Source: Lachnospiraceae bacterium UBA3386 (GTDB taxonomy: Bacteria; Bacillota; Clostridia; Lachnospirales; Lachnospiraceae). From it: a stretch of 11,197 nucleotides of DNA. The notes beneath the pieces were generated by a model. That model was not told the origin of the DNA, made no database searches, and saw nothing but the letters and a program-made list of their open reading frames with translations. Location of the stretch: assembly GCA_002358875.1 (NCBI GenBank), contig DEPS01000133.1, positions 656-11,852 on the forward strand, read 5' to 3'. The translations under genes were made by a program, and so were the position numbers. The first letter of the stretch is position 1. Every line of letters starts with the position of its first letter. This document shows positions 4,957-11,197 of the stretch, one piece after another.

Positions 4957-6684
4957 ATGTGTTCAATTCTTGCAGTCTGTCGTGAAGATGCGGATCGCGA
5001 AGCTGTGGCGGAAATGCTCAGAAAAACGGTGAGCAGGGGGCCGGACGACAGCAGGATCATGGAGACAGGGACCGGCTATCTGGGATTTAACCGCCTGTCG
5101 ATCATGGGACTGACGGAGGAGGGGATGCAGCCCTTCTGCCTGGGGAAAAATGCTGTCGTCTGCAACGGGGAGATATACGGCTTCAGGAAGCTGCGCGACG
5201 CCCTGGTAAAGAGGGGCTATCACTTCAGAAGTGATTCGGACTGTGAGATCCTGCTGCCCTTGTATGAGGAGTTCGGCAGGGACATGTTCCGTATTCTGGA
5301 TGCGGAATATGCGCTGATCCTTTATGATGCGGATGCCAGGCAGTATATCGCGGCGAGGGATCCTGTCGGAATCCGTCCTTTGTATTACGGCCGGGATGCA
5401 GAGGGGTTTTTGTATTTTGCCTCGGAGGCAAAAAACCTGGTCGGGGTATGTGCAAAGATCATGCCCTTCCCGCCCGGGTGCTATGCGGTCATCGATGCGG
5501 ACTTTCAGCCGGCCGGGGGCGCAGAAGCTGCAGAAAAAGGGGATGTAAAAGGACAGCCTGAGGACAGCGGGTGCGCCGCGAGCGTTACGGGAATACAGCC
5601 TAAGGCTCCTGATGCAAAATGCGCGAAAGAGCAGGCGATGGAGATCTGTGAGTACCGCAGGATCTGGAAGGCGGAGCATTTTCATAAGGACGGCCTGGAG
5701 CAGATTGCTCACAATATTCATGACAAGCTCCTGGAGGGGATCGGGAAACGTCTGGATGCCGATGCCCCGATCGGCTTCCTTTTGTCCGGCGGCCTTGACT
5801 CCTCTCTGGTGTGCGGCGCAGCGGCGAAAGTGCTGGACCGGCCGCTCCAGACATTTTCCATCGGAATGGACATAGATGCCATCGACCTCAAGTATGCGCG
5901 GAAGGTGGCGGATTTTATCCACAGCGACCACCACGAGGTCATCATGACCCGGGATGAGGTGATCGCCTCTCTGGAAAAAGTCATCGCGGCGCTGGGGACC
6001 TGGGACATCACCACCATCCGCGCCTCGATCGGCATGTATCTGGTCTGCAAGTGGATCCACGAAAACACGAATATCCGTGTGATCCTCACCGGTGAGATCT
6101 CGGATGAGATCTTCGGATATAAATATACGGACTTTGCGCCCGATGCGGCCGCCTTCCAGGAGGAGTCCGAGAAACGTATCCGCGAGATCCACATGTACGA
6201 CGTGCTTCGCGCGGACCGCTGCATCAGCGTCCACTCTCTGGAAGCCCGCGTGCCCTTCGGCGATCTGGACTTTTTGTCCTACTGCATGGCCATCGATCCT
6301 GAAAAGAAGCTGAACAGATACGGCATAGGCAAATATCTGCTCCGCCACGCCTTTGAAAAAGATGATCTGATCCCCCGGGAGATCCTGATGCGCGAGAAGG
6401 CGGCATTTTCCGACGCCGTGGGACATTCCATGCGCAGGGATCTCATCGAATATGCGGAATCGCTCTACAGCGACGCCGAATACGAAGAGAAGAGGAAAAA
6501 ATATACCTTTGCCACGCCCTTTACCAAAGAATCTCTTCTGTACAGGGAAATTTTTGAAAAATACTATCCGGGACAGGCTCAAATGGTCGCCGATTTCTGG
6601 ATGCCCAACAGAAGCTGGGAAGGCTGCGACGTCAACGATCCTTCCGCAAGCGTGCTGTCCAACTACGGTGCCAGCGGCGTGTAA
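4957..6684 (+). CDS. asnB: Asparagine synthetase B, glutamine-hydrolysing
   Basis: A 575-residue enzyme that makes asparagine from aspartate, ATP and glutamine. The N-terminal class II glutaminase domain (about 1-180) has nucleophile Cys2 (MCSILAV), then SRGPDD (27-32), CNGEIYG (69-75) and SDSDCEILL (92-100). The C-terminal synthetase domain (about 235-560) has the ATP pyrophosphatase loop SGGLDSS (277-283), the TTIRAS segment (352-357) and EARVPF (429-434). The pyrophosphate-side loop reads GEISDEIFGYKY (379-390) where Escherichia coli AsnB has GEGSDEVFGGYLY. The catalytic Glu is kept, but a Gly is Ile and one residue is missing, probably a clade trait. An extra hydrophilic segment of about 45 residues (about 183-232) links the two domains. 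ATG 4957 has GGGGAGG (4946-4952). carA follows after 141 bp without a terminator, so an asnB-carA-carB operon is likely. Confidence 0.96.
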   Translation: MCSILAVCREDADREAVAEMLRKTVSRGPDDSRIMETGTGYLGFNRLSIMGLTEEGMQPFCLGKNAVVCNGEIYGFRKLRDALVKRGYHFRSDSDCEILLPLYEEFGRDMFRILDAEYALILYDADARQYIAARDPVGIRPLYYGRDAEGFLYFASEAKNLVGVCAKIMPFPPGCYAVIDADFQPAGGAEAAEKGDVKGQPEDSGCAASVTGIQPKAPDAKCAKEQAMEICEYRRIWKAEHFHKDGLEQIAHNIHDKLLEGIGKRLDADAPIGFLLSGGLDSSLVCGAAAKVLDRPLQTFSIGMDIDAIDLKYARKVADFIHSDHHEVIMTRDEVIASLEKVIAALGTWDITTIRASIGMYLVCKWIHENTNIRVILTGEISDEIFGYKYTDFAPDAAAFQEESEKRIREIHMYDVLRADRCISVHSLEARVPFGDLDFLSYCMAIDPEKKLNRYGIGKYLLRHAFEKDDLIPREILMREKAAFSDAVGHSMRRDLIEYAESLYSDAEYEEKRKKYTFATPFTKESLLYREIFEKYYPGQAQMVADFWMPNRSWEGCDVNDPSASVLSNYGASGV

Positions 6685-6716
6685 CAAAAGGGCACAGGTA
6701 CTGGTGCCTGAAAAGG

Positions 6717-6795
6717 CCGGGTGGGTCCCGTTCAGGTATAAGGGGAGCCTGCCCGGGCGGCATTCAGAGAAAGGACCGGGCGGGTCAGCATACAG
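6717..6795 (+). repeat. Weak degenerate direct repeats in the asnB-carA spacer
   Basis: The 141-bp gap contains CCGGGTGGGTC (6717-6727), CCGGGCGG followed by CATTCAG (6753-6767) and CCGGGCGGGTCAGCATACAG (6776-6795), irregularly spaced. A short hairpin GGCAC/GTGCC (6691-6695 with 6704-6708) sits just after the asnB stop. I see no T tract, promoter or pyrimidine-attenuator motif, which supports read-through from asnB into carA. Confidence 0.35.
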
Positions 6796-6825
6796 CCACA
6801 AGACATGTGACAGGGGAAAGGGAAA

Positions 6826-8070
6826 ATGAACAGTTCAGGAAACAGAAAGATCCTTCTGGAGGATGGACAGGAGTTTTACGGCAGTGCTTTCGGGAGCCGT
6901 GAAGACCGGGTCTGCGAGATCGTGTTCAATACATCCATGGTCGGCTATCAGGAGATCCTGTCCGACCTGTCCTATGCGGATCAGGCCGTGGTGATGACCT
7001 ATCCGCTGATCGGAAATTACGGGACGGCGGAGGAGGACTATGAATCCGAGATCCCTGCCATCGGCGCGCTGATCGTGCGAAGCTATAATGATGAGCCGTC
7101 GAATTTCCGCAGCAGATGGTCCCTTGGACAGGTCATGGAGGAGCACGGCATTGTGGGGATCAGCGGGGTGGACACCCGGGCGCTGGCGCGCTCGATCCGC
7201 GATTACGGGACCCGCAAGGCACTTCTGACGGACGCCTGCACGCCCATTGAGAAGGGCCTTGAGATCCTGCGAAATACTAAGCTCAGGCGGGATGCTGTCT
7301 CCAGGGTGAGCTGCAAAAACCGTACAGTTTATTACTCTTTTTTAAATGAAGAATTGTTTTCGGGCATGTCCGGAGAAAGGTCCGTGTTCAGCGGGCAGGG
7401 CACGCCCCGGAGCATACAGGATAAAAGCAGCAGGGGAAGTTCCGTGTTTGATGGGACAGGCTCTTTTTCCGGAGGAAGATCCGCGTTTGGCGGAGAGGGC
7501 TTTTTTTCCGGCGGCAGGCATGTCGTGGCCATTGACTGCGGGATGAAGAAAAACATCGTCCGGTCGCTGTACCGGCAGGGCTGCATGGTGACGGTCGTGC
7601 CCTGGAACACCCCGGCGAGGGAGATCCGTTCACTCCATCCGGACGGGATCCTGATTTCCAACGGCCCGGGGGATCCGACCGATGTGCCGGAGACGATCGG
7701 GGCGGTCCGCTCCCTGCTGGGCAGTTATCCCCTTTTCGGGATTTGCCTGGGTCACCAGATCCTCTCGCTCGCCTACGGAGCGGAGACCTACAAGCTGAAA
7801 TTCGGCCACCGCGGCGGAAATCACCCGGTGAAGAACCTTCAGACGGGCAGGATCGAGATCACATCGCAGAACCATTCCTATGCGATTGATGAAGGGAGCC
7901 TGAAAAAGACGCCGCTTGAGGTCACCCATGTCAATCTGCTGGACAGGACCATCGAAGGGGTGGCCTGCGCGCGGGACGGGGCTTTTGGCGTCCAGTATCA
8001 CCCGGAGAGCGCGCCGGGTCCCCGTGACAGCACATATCTGTTTGACAGATTCCTGCAGACGCTGCGGTGA
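6826..8070 (+). CDS. carA: Carbamoyl-phosphate synthase small (glutaminase) subunit
   Basis: A 414-residue subunit that hydrolyses glutamine and passes ammonia to CarB for carbamoyl phosphate, used in pyrimidine and arginine synthesis. The N-terminal CPSase_sm_chain domain (about 8-170) has FNTSMVGYQEILSDLSYADQ and the SGVDTRALAR segment. The class I glutaminase domain (about 232-412) has SNGPGDP (278-284), nucleophile Cys307 in FGICLGHQ, QNHSYA (348-353), and His392/Glu394 in YHPE. The family is usually about 360-385 residues; the excess is a Gly/Ser/Phe-rich segment at about 172-231 between the domains, containing 13-residue repeats. ATG 6826 follows a purine-rich AGGGGAAAGGG tract. The gene is 92 bp upstream of carB and 141 bp after asnB. 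Catalytic residues are intact, so the subunit should be active. Confidence 0.96.
   Translation: MNSSGNRKILLEDGQEFYGSAFGSREDRVCEIVFNTSMVGYQEILSDLSYADQAVVMTYPLIGNYGTAEEDYESEIPAIGALIVRSYNDEPSNFRSRWSLGQVMEEHGIVGISGVDTRALARSIRDYGTRKALLTDACTPIEKGLEILRNTKLRRDAVSRVSCKNRTVYYSFLNEELFSGMSGERSVFSGQGTPRSIQDKSSRGSSVFDGTGSFSGGRSAFGGEGFFSGGRHVVAIDCGMKKNIVRSLYRQGCMVTVVPWNTPAREIRSLHPDGILISNGPGDPTDVPETIGAVRSLLGSYPLFGICLGHQILSLAYGAETYKLKFGHRGGNHPVKNLQTGRIEITSQNHSYAIDEGSLKKTPLEVTHVNLLDRTIEGVACARDGAFGVQYHPESAPGPRDSTYLFDRFLQTLR
7441..7518 (+). repeat. carA: Two in-frame 39-bp tandem repeats within carA encoding a Gly/Ser/Phe-rich linker
   Basis: Units 7441-7479 and 7480-7518 are each exactly 39 bp (13 codons) and about 72% identical by my count. 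They encode SVFDGTGSFSGGR and SAFGGEGFFSGGR (residues 206-218 and 219-231). Two more diverged relatives precede them: LFSGMSGER (177-185) and SVFSGQGTPR (186-195). Because the unit is a multiple of three, the frame is preserved. Confidence 0.85.
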
Positions 8071-8072
8071 CG

Positions 8073-8127
8073 TCAGCAGGGATGTGCCTGTCCGGGTATC
8101 CCTGCTGATGAAAAAAACTTAGTTTTT
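8073..8127 (+). other. Strong hairpin in the carA-carB spacer
   Basis: A perfect 11-bp stem, TCAGCAGGGAT (8073-8083) with ATCCCTGCTGA (8098-8108), loop 14 nt, starts 2 nt after the carA stop. An A7 run and a second small dyad (AAAAACTTAGTTTTT, 8113-8127) ending in T5 follow. The T run is 14 nt past the main stem, so this is not a textbook terminator. It may set the CarA:CarB ratio by partial termination, RNA processing or mRNA stabilisation. CarA and CarB are needed in equal amounts, so full termination is unlikely. Confidence 0.6.
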
Positions 8128-8162
8128 CGCTCGTACAGGGTATTTGGAAGGAGAGATCTGAC

Positions 8163-11100
8163 ATGCCCAAAAGAGAAGATATCCACAAGGTACTTGTCAT
8201 TGGTTCGGGACCGATTGTGATCGGCCAGGCGGCGGAGTTTGACTATGCCGGCACGCAGGCCTGTCTTGCGCTGAAGGAGGAGGGCTGTGAAGTCGTCCTG
8301 TGCAATTCCAATCCGGCGACAATCATGACGGATACAGCCATCGCGGATAAGGTGTATATGGAGCCTCTGACGCTGGAATATGTGGCCAGGATCATACGAA
8401 GGGAACGCCCGGATGCGATCCTGCCCGGAATAGGAGGGCAGACGGGGCTCAACCTCGCTGTCCGCCTGGAGAAAAAAGGGATCCTGAAGGAATGCCGTGT
8501 GGAGCTTCTTGGCACAAGGAGCGCCTCGATCGAGAGGGCGGAGGACCGCAGGCTTTTCAAGGAGCTGTGTGAGGAGCTGGGAGAGCCGGTCCTTCCCTCG
8601 GAGGTCGCCGGCAGTATGGAAGAGGGGATCGCTGCGGCGGAAAAGATCGGTTTTCCCCTCGTTCTGCGTCCCGCCTTTACTCTGGGCGGCACAGGCGGCG
8701 GTTTTGTGGAGGCCGAGGAAGACTTTATACCCATGATGGAGAATGCGCTCGCCATCTCTCCGGTCCGCCAGGTCCTGATTGAGAAGAGCGTCAGAGGATA
8801 TAAAGAGATCGAGTACGAGGTCATGCGCGATAAGAATGACACCGCGATCACTGTCTGTAACATGGAAAATCTCGACCCGGTCGGGATACATACGGGAGAT
8901 TCGATCGTTGTATGTCCGTCTCAGACGCTCACAAACAGGGAGTACCATATGCTGCGCGACAGTGCCCTGAAGGTGATCCGGGCGCTGGAGATCGAGGGAG
9001 GCTGCAACGTTCAGTTCGCGCTGGATCCGAACTCTTTCCAGTACTATCTCATTGAGGTCAATCCCCGCGTGTCCCGTTCTTCCGCCCTTGCATCAAAGGC
9101 AAGCGGATATCCGATCGCGCGCGTGTCCGCCAAGATCGGGATCGGTATGACACTGGACGAAATACAGCTGGCCAATACGCCTGCCTGCTTTGAACCCGCT
9201 CTGGACTATGTGGTCACAAAGATACCCAGATTCCCTTTTGACAAATACGCCAAAGGGGCAGAGGAGGAAAACATCCTTTCCACCCAGATGAAGGCGACGG
9301 GCGAGGTCATGAGTGTCGGCAGGACCATGGAGGAAAGCCTTCTGAAGGGCATCCGGTCCCTGGAGACGGGACATATACATCTGCACGCCCCCAAATTTGA
9401 CGGCAGGACGCAGGAGGAGCTGCTGGAATACATGCGTGATGCGCGTGACGACAGGATCTTCGCGATTGCGCAGTATTTCAGAAATGCGTGGGAAGGAATC
9501 TGCAAAGAAGAATTGGAACAAAAGGCAGGGGTTGTCCAGGAAAAGATCAAAATCGAAGACTGCCGTTTTGGAAAATCGCCGGTCCTCAGAAATATGGAAG
9601 CACAGGAGGGCAATAAGGAATCCCTGGCGGGCGACATGGAATGGGAGGTACAGACAGTCTGCCAGAGGACGGGGATCGATGCCTTTTTCATCAGGGCGAT
9701 AAGAAATATTGTCAGAATGGAAAAAAGGCTGCGGGACCATCCCGGTGACCTGCAGGTGCTGCGGGAGGCAAAAAGAGAGGGCTTTTCCGACTATGCCGTC
9801 GGAATGATCTGGGGGATGCCGGAGGAGGAGATCTTTTCCGTGCGCCAGAAAAACAAGATCACGCCGGTCTACAAGATGATCGATACATGTGCGTCGGAGT
9901 TTGACAGCTATGTGCCCTATTTTTATTCCACCTATGAGGGGGAGAACGAGGCGGCTCGAACGGATCAGAAGGAGAAAAAGATCATCGTGCTGGGTTCGGG
10001 ACCCATCCGCATCGGGCAGGGCGTGGAGTTTGATTACTCGACCGTCCACGCGGTACAGACGATCCGGAGGGCAGGATACGAGGCGATCATCATCAACAAC
10101 AATCCGGAGACAGTGTCAACGGACTATACCTGCTCCGACAAGCTGTTTTTCGAGCCCCTCTGCACAGAGGATGTCATGAATGTGATCGCGATGGAGAAGC
10201 CGGAGGGGGTCATCGTGACGCTGGGCGGGCAGACGGCGGTCAACCTGGCCGAGCCCCTGGCGGCGCGCGGAGTAAAAATGATCGGGACCGACTGCGACGC
10301 CATCGAGAGGGCGGAGAACCGGGATGCTTTTGAAAAGCTCCTTGAAAAACTGGCCATTCCGCAGCCTAAGGGGCGGGCTGTCATCTCCGTAGAGGAGGGA
10401 ATCGAAGCGGCGCGGGAGATCGGATATCCGGTCCTGGTGCGCCCCAGCTTCGTGCTCGGGGGACGGGCCATGCAGATCGTCGGCAAGGAAGCGGAGCTTC
10501 GGGAGTATCTTCAGAATGCCGTCATCATTAACCGGGACAAGCCTGTGCTCGTGGATAAATATATCCGGGGAAAGGAAGTCGAGGTAGATGCAGTCTGTGA
10601 CGGCGAGACGGTCTTTGTGCCTGGAATTATGGAGCTGGTCGAGCGCACGGGCGTGCATTCCGGGGATTCGATCAGTGTCTACCCGCCCTACAGTCTCTCT
10701 GAAAAGGTCAGGGCCAGGATACTGGACTATGCCGGGAGACTGGGACTGGGGATCGGGATCCGGGGGCTGTTCAACATCCAGTTTATTGTGGACGCGAAGG
10801 AAGATGTCTATATCATCGAGGTGAATCCCCGTTCCTCCAGGACGGTGCCCTTTTTGTCCAAGGCGACGGGATACAGCCTTGCGGACATTGCGACGCTGGT
10901 CGGCCTTGGCGTATCGCTAAAGGATCAGGGCCTGACAGAGGTCCCCAAGGATCCCTGCCTGCAGGCGGCTGAAAAGAATGAAGCGTGTGTCTGCCCGGAG
11001 AGGGGAGATGGATATCAGAAGGCAGAGTCGGACCAGGTCCCGGATCCGGCAGCCCATGCAATAGATGTGGTCTATCCAAAGGAAAAGGAACGCTTTTATG

Positions 11101-11197
11101 TGAAAGCGCCGGCTTTTTCCTTCTCAAAGCTTGGGGGAATGGATGCCTATCTGTCTCCGGAGATGAAGTCGACGGGCGAGGCCATCGGATATGACAA
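8163..11197 (+). CDS. carB: Carbamoyl-phosphate synthase large subunit (3' truncated by window)
   Basis: Open from ATG 8163 to the window edge (1011 complete codons). It has the duplicated ATP-grasp architecture of CarB, which makes carboxyphosphate and then carbamoyl phosphate from bicarbonate, ammonia and two ATP. First half: GSGPIVIGQAAEFDYAG (14-30), RPAFTLGGTGGG (169-180), EVNPRVSRSSALASK (from 298). Second half: GSGPIRIGQGVEFDYS (from 611), RPSFVLGGRAM (from 760), EVNPRSSRTVPFLSK (from 886). The last visible residues, STGEAIGYD, approach the start of the allosteric MGS-like domain, which is off the window. Two extra segments not expected in CarB lie at about 444-494 (in the oligomerisation domain) and about 928-976 (before FYVKAPAFSF), each roughly 45-50 residues. 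AAGGAGAG (8148-8155) precedes the start with about 9-nt spacing. It is likely translated from the asnB-carA-carB transcript. Confidence 0.96.
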   Translation, partial: MPKREDIHKVLVIGSGPIVIGQAAEFDYAGTQACLALKEEGCEVVLCNSNPATIMTDTAIADKVYMEPLTLEYVARIIRRERPDAILPGIGGQTGLNLAVRLEKKGILKECRVELLGTRSASIERAEDRRLFKELCEELGEPVLPSEVAGSMEEGIAAAEKIGFPLVLRPAFTLGGTGGGFVEAEEDFIPMMENALAISPVRQVLIEKSVRGYKEIEYEVMRDKNDTAITVCNMENLDPVGIHTGDSIVVCPSQTLTNREYHMLRDSALKVIRALEIEGGCNVQFALDPNSFQYYLIEVNPRVSRSSALASKASGYPIARVSAKIGIGMTLDEIQLANTPACFEPALDYVVTKIPRFPFDKYAKGAEEENILSTQMKATGEVMSVGRTMEESLLKGIRSLETGHIHLHAPKFDGRTQEELLEYMRDARDDRIFAIAQYFRNAWEGICKEELEQKAGVVQEKIKIEDCRFGKSPVLRNMEAQEGNKESLAGDMEWEVQTVCQRTGIDAFFIRAIRNIVRMEKRLRDHPGDLQVLREAKREGFSDYAVGMIWGMPEEEIFSVRQKNKITPVYKMIDTCASEFDSYVPYFYSTYEGENEAARTDQKEKKIIVLGSGPIRIGQGVEFDYSTVHAVQTIRRAGYEAIIINNNPETVSTDYTCSDKLFFEPLCTEDVMNVIAMEKPEGVIVTLGGQTAVNLAEPLAARGVKMIGTDCDAIERAENRDAFEKLLEKLAIPQPKGRAVISVEEGIEAAREIGYPVLVRPSFVLGGRAMQIVGKEAELREYLQNAVIINRDKPVLVDKYIRGKEVEVDAVCDGETVFVPGIMELVERTGVHSGDSISVYPPYSLSEKVRARILDYAGRLGLGIGIRGLFNIQFIVDAKEDVYIIEVNPRSSRTVPFLSKATGYSLADIATLVGLGVSLKDQGLTEVPKDPCLQAAEKNEACVCPERGDGYQKAESDQVPDPAAHAIDVVYPKEKERFYVKAPAFSFSKLGGMDAYLSPEMKSTGEAIGYD

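Noticed and set aside
4963..6801. A 612-codon open frame on the minus strand opposite asnB
   Set aside because: It mirrors asnB for its whole length, has no recognisable domain and a composition typical of an antisense shadow of a GC-rich coding region. asnB has clear catalytic motifs.
6452..6829. A + strand frame overlapping the asnB 3' end and reaching the carA start with an ATGA overlap
   Set aside because: Most of it is out-of-frame asnB, the product is basic and featureless, and no ribosome site supports its start.
8073..10049. Long minus-strand open frames opposite carB (8073-8948 and 9093-10049)
   Set aside because: Both lie inside the strongly supported carB gene and show no family motif, so they are shadows.

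Overview
The window looks like a chromosomal segment of a Gram-positive anaerobe of the Clostridia, most likely a Lachnospiraceae-type gut Bacillota. This is inferred from strong AGGAGG-type ribosome sites, consensus sigma-A-like promoters, a DapL-type lysine/diaminopimelate aminotransferase, a GH32 sucrose/fructan enzyme and an RsbU-like PP2C phosphatase. No species can be named. All real genes are on the + strand. There are no tRNA or rRNA genes, insertion sequences or CRISPR arrays.

Left part (1-2937): the 3' end of a GH32 beta-fructofuranosidase gene, a small flavodoxin-fold NAD(P)H oxidoreductase, and a membrane-anchored sensor phosphatase (extracytoplasmic sensor, HAMP, SpoIIE/RsbU-type PP2C). 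They are tightly spaced and probably co-transcribed.

Middle part (2938-4956): two biosynthetic transcription units begin here, dapL (LL-diaminopimelate aminotransferase) and asnB (glutamine-hydrolysing asparagine synthetase). Each has the same unusual upstream layout: promoter, then an intrinsic terminator with an ACGGC/GCCGT core tens of bases downstream, then degenerate tandem repeats reaching to the Shine-Dalgarno site. This layout suggests transcription attenuation. In the asnB leader a possible 8-codon leader peptide ends in two consecutive Asn codons and stops 7 nt before the terminator stem. That is the most interesting candidate regulatory system in the window.

Right part (4957-11197): asnB, carA and carB (carbamoyl-phosphate synthetase small and large subunits; carB runs off the window) form a likely operon of glutamine amidotransferase-type enzymes that make asparagine and carbamoyl phosphate (for pyrimidines and arginine). 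All three proteins carry extra 45-60 residue hydrophilic or Gly/Ser-rich segments at domain boundaries, four in all. One of them, in CarA, is visibly made of a 13-residue tandem repeat. Repeat growth in both intergenic and linker DNA seems to be a trait of this genome.
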